A stretch of 64,000 bases of DNA, from NCBI RefSeq assembly GCF_038007965.1, contig NZ_JBBOYD010000001.1, positions 3,760,501 through 3,824,500 of the forward strand. Reading direction: 5' to 3'. Below are positions 55,201-63,138 of this stretch, piece after piece (the first letter of the stretch is position 1; each line of letters starts with the position of its first letter). The notes under the pieces were generated by a model. It did not search any database and was not told the origin of the DNA. It was given only the letters and a program-made list of their open reading frames with translations. The DNA comes from Niallia sp. FSL W8-0635 (GTDB lineage: Bacteria > Bacillota > Bacilli > Bacillales > Cytobacillaceae). The position numbers were made by a program, and so were the translations under genes.

Positions 55201-55916
55201 CCGTCATTTACTACGGTGAAGAATTAGGCCTGTCTGGGGCAAATAATTATCCTTACTATGATAACCGATATAGCATAGATTGGAATGTAACAGAAAATAA
55301 TGAGATTCTAGCGCATTATACTAAACTATTAAATACTAGAAAAGAATACTCTGACGTCTTTTCAAAAGGAACTCGTTCTCAAATAACAGGAAGTGATGCA
55401 GAGGGTTATTCTGTATTTAAGCGTGAACACTTAAATCAGCAAGTATTTGTTGGATTAAATACAAAGGAGTCAGCAACAGAAGTGACCTTTGAGGTTCCAT
55501 TTGCGAAGGAAGCAGTCGATTTATATTCTGGTAAAACGTATCCAATTACTGATAGTCAAATCACAGTTATCCTCCCTTCTAGAGATGATGGTGGCACAAT
55601 TTTATTAGTAGATGCGAAGAAAGCCGAGCCGACTCAGCCTGCTATACCAGAAACACCTGAAACATCTGAAGAAATAGATACAGAAACTCCTCCTGCATCT
55701 GATGGGAAGAACACGGAAACACCTGTTTTAGAAGATTCAAAGCAATCTGATTCTCAACTAGTTTCCGAGCCGACAGAAAAGCAAAATATAGGAAAAGGCG
55801 AGTCACTACCTAATACTGCAACTGCCTCCTATAACCTTGTTTTAATCGGTTTAGGTCTCCTACTTATTGGAGCAATAATTGTACTTGTGCAGAGAAAGAA
55901 GCGGAGCTCTAATTAA
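52299..55916 (+). CDS. Wall-anchored pullulanase / alpha-amylase family enzyme (GH13)
   Basis: 1205 aa from TTG 52299, eight bases behind AAAGGAG. Signal peptide to about residue 33. Domains: glycogen-binding CBM48-like (VKVAGSFSDWQNGALSMEKD), two PUD/CBM41-type modules (about 215-310, 325-425), a beta domain, then the GH13 barrel with DVVVNH (about 752), FRVDTVKHV (nucleophile D, about 843), GEAWG (acid E, about 872) and GSHDED (about 938). The C-terminus has a Pro/Glu/Thr stretch, LPNTA sorting motif (about 1169), membrane helix and basic tail. It should debranch or hydrolyse starch, glycogen or pullulan at the wall. No sortase is in the window. Confidence 0.93.
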   Translation: MSMKKYPYLSLCLIVLLIFSSFGGYLPSTKAQADSLLESPLISADKSVQFSYDNATAKEVKVAGSFSDWQNGALSMEKDENNRWSLTVPNLEAGVYQYKFIVDNEWITDPANKELADGNSKLIVPGLNLDLLPVKVEKNTSYPLEANLVKKDGSIQKISQLTWSLKEIVEGIELINGQLIVHENVKANDSFILVAEKDGEKVEKKIEIVGDMYTYTINYYRLDENYEKWDLWIYNSGLQDGGFSFTKEENDPFKFISGEFSFPEKDITIIPRKGNWETQDTENTIAIAEGKQMAEAWIIEGLDTVFYSKEEAIKAIEDLKGNHYERRHIQFMYDRMDQNYTDWNVWVWGTGVKDDQIDFDQNLHGMATATINVSEVTQSVGFILRKGENWDTAIKEGNGDRYIPLNKTDLITKVYATSGQDDLYIVPEVTGPVLTDGNATFYYRDKELYTKNEMEKIEKVELQFNGKRYKMTNETKNERYSYTLENIPEGNHPYSFIVTMNGVETEVTDPYNTIDGLSTLAYEKPDMTIHASIQPKEVTYNENAVLSVDYNQNKNSDIREVYADLRAIGGKEKVGINPQLNELTIAIDQATTTGVKDIPVTIIDEYGNIHTVKAELTVKARQSVGKDDFDWDEARIYFMLTDRFFDGDSSNNDPYNIGYDSSKPGTYHGGDFKGITQRLDYLENLGINTIWINPIVENIQYDVRYDNPDTPYYAYHGYWASNFEKLNPHFGTMEDFHELIDAAHERGIKIMVDVVVNHAGYGLKTNDAINDGKIANFPTQEDRNRFAGMFRDGGTDTVQGELSGLPDLLTENEEVRKQIINWQTSWIEKSKTAKGNTIDYFRVDTVKHVENTTWMSFKNELTKIMPSFKLIGEAWGAQVNDDQGYLNSGMMDSLLDFDFKYLARDFANGDIIRVQNALEERNNKLSNTGTLGQFLGSHDEDGFLESVGGDVGKLKLAAALQITAKGQPVIYYGEELGLSGANNYPYYDNRYSIDWNVTENNEILAHYTKLLNTRKEYSDVFSKGTRSQITGSDAEGYSVFKREHLNQQVFVGLNTKESATEVTFEVPFAKEAVDLYSGKTYPITDSQITVILPSRDDGGTILLVDAKKAEPTQPAIPETPETSEEIDTETPPASDGKNTETPVLEDSKQSDSQLVSEPTEKQNIGKGESLPNTATASYNLVLIGLGLLLIGAIIVLVQRKKRSSN

Positions 55917-55919
55917 AAT

Positions 55920-55967
55920 AAAAAATGCCTGATATGGAAGGATTAATCCCAATCAGGCATTTTTTTA
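55920..55967. terminator. Bidirectional terminator between pullulanase gene and tagA
   Basis: AAAAATGCCTGAT / ATCAGGCATTTTT stem with T-tracts outward on both strands; overlaps the tagA stop. Confidence 0.9.
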
Positions 55968-56708
55968 TTTTGTTTTTCTTTGCTTATAAATAGAGTTGAA
56001 AAAGGCAACATGCCCAACAACATTTCGTTTCCATAGTCTTTTCGGTTCTTTCCCCATTCGATACAGCCATTCAAGCCGAAGATCGCGGAAAATTTTCGGA
56101 GCTCTTGCAACTTCTCCAGAGGAAAAATCGATAAAAGCGCCTACAGCCATCGTAACAGTACACTCCAGTTTCGAACGATATTCATTAATCCATTGTTCCT
56201 GTAAGGGCATCCCAAAACCAACCAAGAGAATATCTGTTTTACAATTATTAATTCGATCAATTATATCTCCTGTACTCGCTTTTGGAAAATACCCATCTTG
56301 ATTCCCTACAAACAGGAGATTCTTGTATTGTTGTTGCAATCGTTCTTGTGCCTTTTGCGCGACACCTGGTTTAGCCCCTAATAAAAATACTCGATATTGT
56401 TTATCCTTCTCTTCATTTAATGATTGAAATAATGCAGGGATAAAATCTGTACCATTTAAATTCTCTTTAAACGAAAATCCAAATAGCTTAGCTCCCATTT
56501 CGATGCCAATTCCATCATTTAACAATAAATCAGCATGATTTAGCATATCTCGATAAGTTTCATCCTTTTGTGCAATATTATATCCATGATCATTTAGAAA
56601 ATAAATATCGGACATTATTTTCTTCTCTAGTTTTTCTTTTATATCAGTAATCGCTTCTTTCGAGCTTAAAACATTTACCTTTATATTTCCTAACCATTTC
56701 TTATCCAT
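55965..56708 (-). CDS. tagA: N-acetylglucosaminyldiphosphoundecaprenol N-acetyl-beta-D-mannosaminyltransferase
   Basis: 247 aa, ATG behind AGGGGTACATA. WecG/TagA/CpsF family motifs: YFLNDHGYNIAQKDETYRDM, LLNDGIGIEMGAKLFG, LNGTDFIPALF, VFLLGAKPGVAQKA, VGFGMPLQEQWINEY, VGAFIDFSSGEVARAP and LEWLYRMGKEPKRLWKRN. It is the second step of the teichoic acid linkage unit after TagO. It stands apart from the tag cluster. GT26 fold. Confidence 0.95.
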   Translation of the reverse strand: MDKKWLGNIKVNVLSSKEAITDIKEKLEKKIMSDIYFLNDHGYNIAQKDETYRDMLNHADLLLNDGIGIEMGAKLFGFSFKENLNGTDFIPALFQSLNEEKDKQYRVFLLGAKPGVAQKAQERLQQQYKNLLFVGNQDGYFPKASTGDIIDRINNCKTDILLVGFGMPLQEQWINEYRSKLECTVTMAVGAFIDFSSGEVARAPKIFRDLRLEWLYRMGKEPKRLWKRNVVGHVAFFNSIYKQRKTK

Positions 56709-56904
56709 TATGTACCCCTAATAGAATTTTTTAAAAAGCCCCTTTCTATTATATAAAAATTGTCTTCTAGAAACAATTCAAGCTAAAGTTAGTCATTCTG
56801 TATGAGGGTGTCAAGGGAATCGGAATTTTTATAGACAGGCCCCTTCTCTCTTGGACATTCATTACTTAGAGAAGATAACTAAATACCATATGCATGTTGG
56901 AATA

Positions 56905-56912
56905 TGTCGAAA
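56905..56912 (+). promoter_or_regulatory. Spo0A-box-like site upstream of the riboswitch promoter
   Basis: TGTCGAAA matches the 0A-box core and lies 17 nt upstream of the -35 of the promoter at 56930. Spo0A~P activates sinI in B. subtilis, so the placement is suggestive. Confidence 0.5.
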
Positions 56913-56929
56913 CAATATGTACAAAAATG

Positions 56930-56959
56930 TTGTCATATTTTGCAAATTAATGATAAAAT
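56930..56959 (+). promoter_or_regulatory. Sigma-A-type promoter of the riboswitch-sinI unit
   Basis: TTGTCA (56930-56935), 18 nt, TAAAAT (56954-56959); each element matches five of six consensus bases. Confidence 0.65.
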
Positions 56960-56984
56960 TTAACTTGTACAATTAATTATTTAG

Positions 56985-57081
56985 ATAAAGGCAAACCATC
57001 TGAAAGGGTGGGACGCAAAGCTGCAGGTCTAAGGTAGATTTATACTATGATGGCTGGGCCACCTTATATTCTATAAGGAGG
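56985..57081 (+). promoter_or_regulatory. c-di-GMP-I (GEMM) riboswitch with translational expression platform
   Basis: Consensus blocks in order: GGCAAACC (56990-56997), a P2 stem CCATCT-GAAA-GGGTGG with GAAA tetraloop (56996-57011), GGGACGCAAAGC (57010-57021), AGGTCTAAGG, and ATGGCTGGGCCACC closing the aptamer at about 57063. Directly after it, CCTTATA (57062-57068) pairs with TATAAGG (57072-57078), covering the AAGGAGG ribosome site. The same CCTTATA can pair with ATAAAGG (56985-56991) in aptamer P1. Ligand should favour P1 and free the ribosome site, an ON switch (inference). Confidence 0.93.
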
Positions 57082-57090
57082 TTAATTATC

Positions 57091-57237
57091 ATGATTAATT
57101 TGTTTCCCACCGAAGTATTGCCTAAAAGCAATTTGGACAGTGGATGGATAACACTCATAATGGAGGCTAAAAAACAAGGCTTCACCCAAGAAGAAATTCG
57201 TGCAGTGTTAACAATACTTGAAGAAAGTGACCGATGA
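57091..57237 (+). CDS. SinI-like anti-repressor peptide under c-di-GMP riboswitch control
   Basis: 48 aa from ATG 57091, nine bases after AAGGAGG (57075-57081), ending at TGA 57237. The core LDSGWITLIMEAKKQGFTQE followed by EIRAVLTIL matches the SinI dimerisation helices (B. subtilis LDQEWVELMVEAKEANISPE then EIRKYL). SinI binds SinR and relieves repression of matrix operons. No sinR is adjacent and the long C-terminal tail of B. subtilis SinI is absent. Expression should respond to c-di-GMP and perhaps to Spo0A. Functional assignment is by motif only. Confidence 0.85.
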   Translation: MINLFPTEVLPKSNLDSGWITLIMEAKKQGFTQEEIRAVLTILEESDR

Positions 57238-57268
57238 AAAATTAGAATATTCTAAAATGTCATCGCTT

Positions 57269-57298
57269 TAGCCTTAATAATTATTAAGGCTATTTTAC
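57269..57298 (+). terminator. Intrinsic terminator of the sinI-like gene
   Basis: TAGCCTTAATAA / TTATTAAGGCTA palindrome then TTTTA. The rest of 57238-57589 contains only this and the terminator at 57446. Confidence 0.8.
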
Positions 57299-57445
57299 TT
57301 CCTTTTAAACTATTGAAGAGTCTCCTCTTATGGAAATACTCCTCATTAACCTCTTCCGGCTTTTTCATTCAATCATGCTCTAATCTTCTTCTGCGTTTCT
57401 CTTTTTTTACTTTCGCAAATCTCCAAACATATTGATCAAACATTC

Positions 57446-57471
57446 ACAAAAAAAGCGCCGCATTGGGCACT
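57446..57471 (-). terminator. Intrinsic terminator of the ssbB-small ORF unit
   Basis: AGTGCC / GGCGCT stem with one G-U pair, then TTTTTTTG on the minus strand, about 120 nt after the small ORF. Confidence 0.7.
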
Positions 57472-57589
57472 TTAAAAAAGAAGAAGTTAATCGGGGCGTG
57501 TATTGATTTTTTCTATAAAGATTGGTTGTTTCAAAGAGAATTTTGAAACGGAAAGATAATTGGTGTGAGTAGTGTATAGGGTGAAAGTC

Positions 57590-57736
57590 TTAAGATGTTG
57601 GGGAAGTATGAGTGATTTTTTCCATGTGAATAATATGTTCTAATTGTTTTATTCTTACATTACATTGCTCTAATTTTTCATTTGTCTTTGCCTGCATTTT
57701 AATTAATGTAACCATTAAATCTGGTACATTATTCAC
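57590..57736 (-). CDS. Small coiled-coil hypothetical protein, 48 aa, downstream of ssbB
   Basis: GTG 57736, eight bases behind AAAGGAGG, ends at TAA 57590. The peptide begins MNNVPDLMVTLIKMQAKTNE and continues KLEQCNVRIKQLEHIIHMEK, with heptad-like leucine/isoleucine spacing, so a short coiled coil is likely. It begins 14 nt after the ssbB stop, with no terminator between, so it should be co-transcribed with ssbB. Family not recognised. Confidence 0.65.
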   Translation of the reverse strand: MNNVPDLMVTLIKMQAKTNEKLEQCNVRIKQLEHIIHMEKITHTSPTS

Positions 57737-57750
57737 GAAGCCTTCCTCCT

Positions 57751-58092
57751 TTAAGGAATAGTATGTTCTACTTTTCTAGAATCCAAGAACCGAACGGATT
57801 CTGCAATTACTTCTGTTACATAGATCTTTTTATTATCCTGATTTTCATAATTTCTTGTATGGATACGACCAACAATTCCTACTAGAGAGCCTTTATGACA
57901 ATACTGTGCCGTATTCTCTGCTACCTTATTCCAAAACGTACACTGTACAAAATCAGCATCATAATCGCCAGCTTGATTTTTATAGTTTCTATTTACGGCG
58001 ACAGTCACATTCACAAGAGATGTTCCTTCTTGTGTAACTCTCAGCTCTGGATCCCTCGTTAGCCTTCCGACTAAAGTAACCTGATTAATCAT
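57751..58092 (-). CDS. ssbB: Single-stranded DNA-binding protein SsbB (competence type)
   Basis: 113 aa, ATG behind GAAAGGGGGGAAAAG. OB-fold motifs: INQVTLVGRLTRDPELRVTQ, VTVAVNRNYKN, ADFVQCTFWNKVAENTAQYC, GSLVGIVGRIHTRNYEN and YVTEVIAESVRFLD. It lacks the long acidic tail of SsbA and has exactly the length of B. subtilis SsbB, which coats incoming transforming DNA. No clear ComK box is visible upstream. Confidence 0.94.
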   Translation of the reverse strand: MINQVTLVGRLTRDPELRVTQEGTSLVNVTVAVNRNYKNQAGDYDADFVQCTFWNKVAENTAQYCHKGSLVGIVGRIHTRNYENQDNKKIYVTEVIAESVRFLDSRKVEHTIP

Positions 58093-58191
58093 CTTTTCCC
58101 CCCTTTCTGTCTTAAATTAGTAAAATCATACTACAAATACGACAGATTGAAAAATGTCGAAATTTCATGTTTGTTCACTATTTGGACATAA

Positions 58192-58227
58192 AAATGCTAA
58201 GTTTCGCCTAGGCGAAACTTAGCATTT
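58192..58227. repeat. Perfect 36-nt palindrome upstream of ssbB
   Basis: AAATGCTAAGTTTCGCCT (58192-58209) followed by its exact reverse complement, with no loop. There is no U-tract. It lies 100 nt upstream of the ssbB start, between ssbB and the pgcA terminator. Possible terminator, operator or cruciform. Confidence 0.75.
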
Positions 58228-58261
58228 AGAGCATAAATTGACTTTAAATTTCAAGTTTTGT

Positions 58262-58339
58262 ATTTTTTTTAAAAAAATCTCCTCCCAAATTGCCTTATAG
58301 AGACTTTCATCTCTTTTAAAGCGATTTAAGAGGAGATTT
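58262..58339 (-). terminator. Intrinsic terminator after pgcA
   Basis: AAATCTCCTC (complement of 58339-58330) / GAGGAGATTT (58284-58275 side) with a 45-nt loop holding a smaller hairpin; TTTTTTT follows on the minus strand. Confidence 0.75.
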
Positions 58340-58363
58340 GATTATCAACCTTAAGTAATATTA

Positions 58364-60100
58364 TTACTTATTATATCCATCGATTACAGCGTTCACTTGC
58401 TCCATTACACCTGTCTTCAATGATTCTAGCTTACTTGTGCTTTCTTCTAACGAAGAACTATTTACGCTAAAGTAGAACTTCGCTTTTGGCTCTGTTCCAG
58501 ATGGTCGCAAGCAGAACCAAGAACCATCTTCTAGATAATATTTGATTACATTGGATTTTGGTAAATCAATCAATGTTTCTGTTAGACCTTCTTGACGTTG
58601 ACTAGTTAAATAGTCTTCCACAGAAACCACATTTAAGCCATTTACTACTTCGATTGGTGCCTTGCGGAAAGTATCCATAATATAAGCAATTTGTTCTGCT
58701 CCATCTTTCCCTTTTAACGTTAATGACTCTAAGCCTTCTTGGTAGAAGCCGTACTTTTCAAAGATTTCTAATAAACCTTCATAAAGTGTTAAGCCTTTTG
58801 CTTTATAGTATGCAGCAACTTCTGCCGCAAAAATAGCAGATTGAACAGCATCTTTATCACGTACAAAATCGCCAACTAAATAACCGTAGCTTTCTTCATA
58901 TCCAAAAAGGAATGTATGCTCATGTGTTTGTTCAAACTCTTTAATTTTTTCGCCAATGAATTTAAATCCTGTTAAGGTATCAATAGTAGGAATTCCATAG
59001 GCTTTAGCAACGGTACGACCAATTTCAGATGTTACAATTGTTTTGATAACGACACCATTTTCAGGAAGAATGCCTTTGTCCTTCTTCTCTGATAATAGAT
59101 ATTCAAGCATTAATGCACCTAATTGATTTCCTGTTAGAACGGTATATTCTCCACTTAAATCCTTAACCGCAACACCTAATCTATCTGCATCTGGATCGGT
59201 TGCTAGGAGAATATCAGCATCGATTTCTTTTCCATAACGAATCGCAATTTCGAAAGCTGCATGCTCTTCTGGATTTGGCGATTTTACTGTAGAAAAATTA
59301 GAATCAGGTAATTCCTGTTCTTTCACAATTGTTACATTTTCAAATCCAAATGCTTCTAATCCTGCACGCACAGGCTTGTTTCCAGTACCATGTAATGGAG
59401 TATAAACAATTTTTAAATCTTTTGCTTCTGGCAAACGATTTAATTGGATAGTCTTTAATTGTTCTACATAGGCAGCATCCACGTCTGCACCAATATATGT
59501 TAATAGGCCTTGTTCTAATAACTCTTTTTCTTCTAATACTTTAATAGTAAGCTCATCTTCTACTTCATTCACATATTTAATGATTATATCTGCAGCCTCA
59601 GGAGGAAGTTGTCCACCATCTTCTCCATATGCTTTAAAACCGTTGTACTCAGGAGGATTATGACTAGCGGTAATCACTACTCCAGCAAATGTATTTAAAT
59701 AACGTACAGCAAAAGATAATGCTGGTGTTGGACGAAGCTCTTCAAATACATAGGATTTAACTCCAAGCTTACCTACTACTTTCGCAACTTCTAACGCAAA
59801 TTCTGGAGACTGATGACGGGAATCATAAGCAACAGCTACCCCGCGATTCATCGCTTCTTCTCCTTGTTCTACTATGTATTTCCCTAATCCTTCTGCCGCT
59901 TTACGAACAGTATAAATATTCATGCGGTTAATACCAGGTCCTAGCTCTCCACGCATACCGCCAGTTCCGAATTCCAAATGCTTATAAAAACTGTCCTCCA
60001 GCAACTTATCAGATGTTTGTAATTCTGTTAGTTGCGCTTTTAAGTTAGCTTCTAATCCTGCAAAACTTGTCCACTTTTCTACGATTTCTTTATAAACCAT
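58364..60100 (-). CDS. pgcA: Alpha-phosphoglucomutase / phosphomannomutase
   Basis: 578 aa, ATG behind GGTGGGAGAACAGCGACA. The active-site serine loop is [19 protein letters not shown], the metal loop [17 protein letters not shown], the sugar-binding loop [19 protein letters not shown], and the phosphate loop [17 protein letters not shown]. It converts glucose-6-phosphate to glucose-1-phosphate, feeding GtaB (UDP-glucose) and GlgC (ADP-glucose), both encoded in this window. Length as B. subtilis PgcA (YhxB). Confidence 0.96.
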   Translation of the reverse strand: MVYKEIVEKWTSFAGLEANLKAQLTELQTSDKLLEDSFYKHLEFGTGGMRGELGPGINRMNIYTVRKAAEGLGKYIVEQGEEAMNRGVAVAYDSRHQSPEFALEVAKVVGKLGVKSYVFEELRPTPALSFAVRYLNTFAGVVITASHNPPEYNGFKAYGEDGGQLPPEAADIIIKYVNEVEDELTIKVLEEKELLEQGLLTYIGADVDAAYVEQLKTIQLNRLPEAKDLKIVYTPLHGTGNKPVRAGLEAFGFENVTIVKEQELPDSNFSTVKSPNPEEHAAFEIAIRYGKEIDADILLATDPDADRLGVAVKDLSGEYTVLTGNQLGALMLEYLLSEKKDKGILPENGVVIKTIVTSEIGRTVAKAYGIPTIDTLTGFKFIGEKIKEFEQTHEHTFLFGYEESYGYLVGDFVRDKDAVQSAIFAAEVAAYYKAKGLTLYEGLLEIFEKYGFYQEGLESLTLKGKDGAEQIAYIMDTFRKAPIEVVNGLNVVSVEDYLTSQRQEGLTETLIDLPKSNVIKYYLEDGSWFCLRPSGTEPKAKFYFSVNSSSLEESTSKLESLKTGVMEQVNAVIDGYNK

Positions 60101-60192
60101 TGTCGCTGTTCTCCCACCTTTGAATTAATGTGACTATATATCTTAACATTACCTAAAATATGTATATAAGTAAAGATTTTTTCAAAAGCCTT

Positions 60193-60252
60193 TTTATGGA
60201 ACCCTTACCCTAAATTAGTTCTTAATACCTATACCGGTAAGGGTTCCATAAA
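60193..60252. repeat. 17-bp inverted repeat element between cupin gene and pgcA
   Basis: TTTATGGAACCCTTACC (60193-60209) and its complement (60236-60252) around a 26-nt loop. It may terminate the cupin transcript, but lacks a U-tract; the shape resembles a small MITE-like element. Confidence 0.6.
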
Positions 60253-60267
60253 GGTTTCTCAAGCAAT

Positions 60268-60774
60268 TTATTTTTTTCTCCACATCTTTACAAGAGGGCC
60301 ACTTTCCCCATAGACAGGATCCGCAACAGGGAACACTGCATTGTTTATCTCCTCCTGCACACCGTCTATGTCCTCCTCCACATCTTTTTTCATATTATAA
60401 GCCTCACCATTTGGATAAGCACCAATTACTTCCAAATCGGGCGAAGCGGATATTTTTTTATGACCAGTTCCAGCTGGTAGTATCAGGATATCTCCACTTT
60501 TTACAATAAGCTTTGATCCTCCTTCTCCTCCTATTTGTAACAAGGCAGATCCCTTTTTAATACCAAGTACTTCATGTGCATTACTATGATAATGATGATA
60601 TGGAAATACTCCATTTGTCCAACTATTTTTCCAATTATTATGATGAAAAACCTTTTCGATATTTTCCTCTTTGTTCTCCATTGCCTTTTTATAATGGAGA
60701 GCAGGGAGATAGGGATGGTTGGGTATATATCTATTTTGCTCGAAATAATACATTGTAATATCTGGATTCCCCAT
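60268..60774 (-). CDS. Cupin-domain protein (YjlB-like)
   Basis: 168 aa, ATG behind AAGAGGTGTTTAC. Cupin motif 1 is YHHYHSNAHEVLGIKKGSAL (H-x-H and E metal ligands) and motif 2 is GDILILPAGTGHKKI. PNHPYLPALHYK and VIGAYPNG match the YjlB group. Metal binding is likely; the reaction is unknown. Monocistronic. Confidence 0.88.
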   Translation of the reverse strand: MGNPDITMYYFEQNRYIPNHPYLPALHYKKAMENKEENIEKVFHHNNWKNSWTNGVFPYHHYHSNAHEVLGIKKGSALLQIGGEGGSKLIVKSGDILILPAGTGHKKISASPDLEVIGAYPNGEAYNMKKDVEEDIDGVQEEINNAVFPVADPVYGESGPLVKMWRKK

Positions 60775-60914
60775 GTAAACACCTCTTTATTCTATTGATA
60801 GTACTGTATACCCTTCTTCTTCTTCTATCATTCCTTTAGTTAGCATCTAAGCATTACTTTATTGATTTTCCATTATTATGTCTTTTCTTTTAATTCCGAC
60901 TTTTGTTTTTCTAC

Positions 60915-60941
60915 TAAAAATAAGAAAATTTCCGTCGATAC
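60915..60941 (+). promoter_or_regulatory. Sigma-D promoter of the chemoreceptor gene
   Basis: TAAA (60915-60918), 15 nt, GTCGATAC (60934-60941), close to TAAA-N14-15-GCCGATAT. Confidence 0.78.
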
Positions 60942-61030
60942 AAAGCGTTGGACATTTATTTGTAAAATTCTAATGATAAGGCCTACCAATGCATCTCAAT
61001 TTGAGTTGCTATCAAAGAAAGGAGAATAAA

Positions 61031-62719
61031 ATGAGAAAATCAATTAAGCATAAATTATTAGCAAGTTTTCTGATTGTTTCTATTTTATTTATGATTCTGT
61101 CCTATTATTCTTATAGAAGTACAAAGGAAACAGTAGAAACATATGATTATGTAATCGAAACAGTTACAGAACTACGCTCTATTTCAGAACAAATCAACAC
61201 AAATGCAGCTAGACAAATTTCCAACGTAAGGGGCTATTTTGTCTATGGTACCCCCGATTACAAAAACAGAGTAAATGGAGCAAGCACTAATATCGATACT
61301 TTTGTTACCAATGGGATTGAAATCTCTACGGATGCAGAAATAGATAAGCGTTTAAATGAGTTAAAGACTTTAAACAAAGAACTTACACATAAGGCAAACG
61401 CACTCATGAACAGTAATAATCCTTCTCAATCTGCTCTGGATGAGGTTACTACATTATCAGACAACTTATCTCAACAAGCTGAGACTTTAAATATTTTGCT
61501 GATAAACGATGTTTTGAATCCAGAAATTGAGGGTGCGCAAACAGCATCTGAACAAAGAATGATGTTAGTATTGATTTTCAGTATATTAGTCACGGCTATT
61601 TCATTAGCCATTGGGTTTATACAAGCTAACCTAATAACAAAACCGATTCAAAAATTAAAAACAAATATGGAGAAAGTCGCTAAAGGGAACTTACACACAG
61701 ATAAATTCTCTATTAAAGCAAAAGATGAGATTTACCAATTAAACGAAGCTTTCGAGCAAATGAAAAGCAATTTATCGGTCATGATTGCCAATATGACGGA
61801 GAGCTCTAATCTTGTTGCAGCATCCGCAGAACAGTTAAATGCAAGTGCAGAACAATCCAGTAATGCATCTAGCGCGATTGCATCCTCTATTCAGTCTATT
61901 GCAGAGAGTAATGAGCATACCATTGGAAAAATTTCTAATAATACACTTGCCCTCGATTCAATTCTAGACGGAGTAGAGGCTATTAAGGATCGTTCCTTAC
62001 AAGTGTCTTTGTTATCGCAAGCTGCCTTTACCAGTGCAGAACAAGGAACTAAGCAAATTCATGATAATTTGAATCAAATGGAATTCATTTATGACTCTGT
62101 TCAGCGTTCCAATTCGATTATTGCTTCCTTAGCTGAGCGATCAAATGAAATTGGAAAAATGATTGAATTAATAAGCAATATCGCTGACCAAACTAATTTA
62201 TTAGCCTTAAATGCTGCTATTGAGGCTGCTAGAGCAGGGGAAAATGGAAAAGGATTTGCGGTCGTGGCCGATGAAGTTCGCAAATTAGCGGAGCAGTCAC
62301 AAACTTCTGCGCAAGATATTTCACAGTCCTTGCATGGAATTCAGCAGGATACTACGGAAGCAGTCACTATGTTGAATGAGACGTTAGATCGAGCGAAAAC
62401 AGGAGTAAGCATATCAACAAATACCGTTGGATCCTTCTCCACCATTGTTTCAAACACCCAAAAAGTTGCGCCAGAAATTGAAGAAGTTGCTCAAACTGTT
62501 GCTACAATCACGAAACAGATTAAAGACGTCGTACAAGTTGCAAATGAAATTGCTATTCTTTCCAAAGAAAATGGGAGTGGCACAGAAGAAGTTGCTGCTT
62601 CTACAGAAGAACAAATGGCATCCATGGAAGAAATTAAAGCTTCCGCTGAATCCTTATCCGGCATGGCCGATGAATTAATGGATATTGTATCTCAATTTAA
62701 TCAAAAAGAAGAAATCTAA
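61031..62719 (+). CDS. Methyl-accepting chemotaxis protein
   Basis: 562 aa from ATG 61031 behind AAAGGAGAATAAA; the leftmost in-frame ATG at 60989 has no site. Membrane helices at about 8-30 and 174-196 enclose a roughly 145-residue helical sensor (four-helix-bundle type, ligand unknown). HAMP ([20 protein letters not shown]) follows, then the signalling hairpin with [20 protein letters not shown] and [16 protein letters not shown], which contacts CheA and CheW. A sigma-D promoter upstream places it in the motility regulon. Confidence 0.96.
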   Translation: MRKSIKHKLLASFLIVSILFMILSYYSYRSTKETVETYDYVIETVTELRSISEQINTNAARQISNVRGYFVYGTPDYKNRVNGASTNIDTFVTNGIEISTDAEIDKRLNELKTLNKELTHKANALMNSNNPSQSALDEVTTLSDNLSQQAETLNILLINDVLNPEIEGAQTASEQRMMLVLIFSILVTAISLAIGFIQANLITKPIQKLKTNMEKVAKGNLHTDKFSIKAKDEIYQLNEAFEQMKSNLSVMIANMTESSNLVAASAEQLNASAEQSSNASSAIASSIQSIAESNEHTIGKISNNTLALDSILDGVEAIKDRSLQVSLLSQAAFTSAEQGTKQIHDNLNQMEFIYDSVQRSNSIIASLAERSNEIGKMIELISNIADQTNLLALNAAIEAARAGENGKGFAVVADEVRKLAEQSQTSAQDISQSLHGIQQDTTEAVTMLNETLDRAKTGVSISTNTVGSFSTIVSNTQKVAPEIEEVAQTVATITKQIKDVVQVANEIAILSKENGSGTEEVAASTEEQMASMEEIKASAESLSGMADELMDIVSQFNQKEEI

Positions 62720-62731
62720 ATATGAGGTGAA

Positions 62732-62776
62732 AGGAGTATGGGATAATCCGTTTGATTGTTCCATACTCTTTTTTTT
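62732..62776 (+). terminator. Intrinsic terminator of the chemoreceptor gene
   Basis: GAGTATGG / CCATACTC stem, then TTTTTTTT. Confidence 0.92.
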
Positions 62777-62800
62777 GGGGAACTAAGTTGAATTGTTTTT

Positions 62801-63098
62801 GTTGATATAACTTTATTTGGGATTATATCTCCTTGCAGTTGGCTGATATAATTTTATTTTGGCTGATTTCTCCTTGCCGTTGGCTGATATATCTTTATTT
62901 TGGCTGATTTCTCCTGCCGTTGGCTGATTTAATTTTATTTTGGCTGATTTCCCCTTGCCGTTGGCTGATATATCTTTATTTTGGCTGATTTCTCCTTGCC
63001 GTTGGCTGATATATCTTTATTTTGGCTGATTTCTCCTTGCCGTTGGCTGATATAATTTTATTTTGGCTGATTTCTCCTTGCCGTTGGCTGATAAAATT
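62801..63098. repeat. Tandem array of about seven 41-nt units (two TTGGCTGAT half-units each)
   Basis: Unit: TTGGCTGATATATCTTTATT plus TTGGCTGATTTCTCCTTGCCG, 20 + 21 nt. The first copy is degenerate and the last is a half copy. It fills the gap between the chemoreceptor terminator and the convergent MFS gene. No ORF is credible inside. Confidence 0.93.
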
Positions 63099-63138
63099 AA
63101 TAATTGAAGCAAAAATTCACAAGAAACCACATAATTTT

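Noticed and set aside
62801..63098. CRISPR array
   Set aside because: Units are direct tandem copies without spacers; both half-units are repeated.
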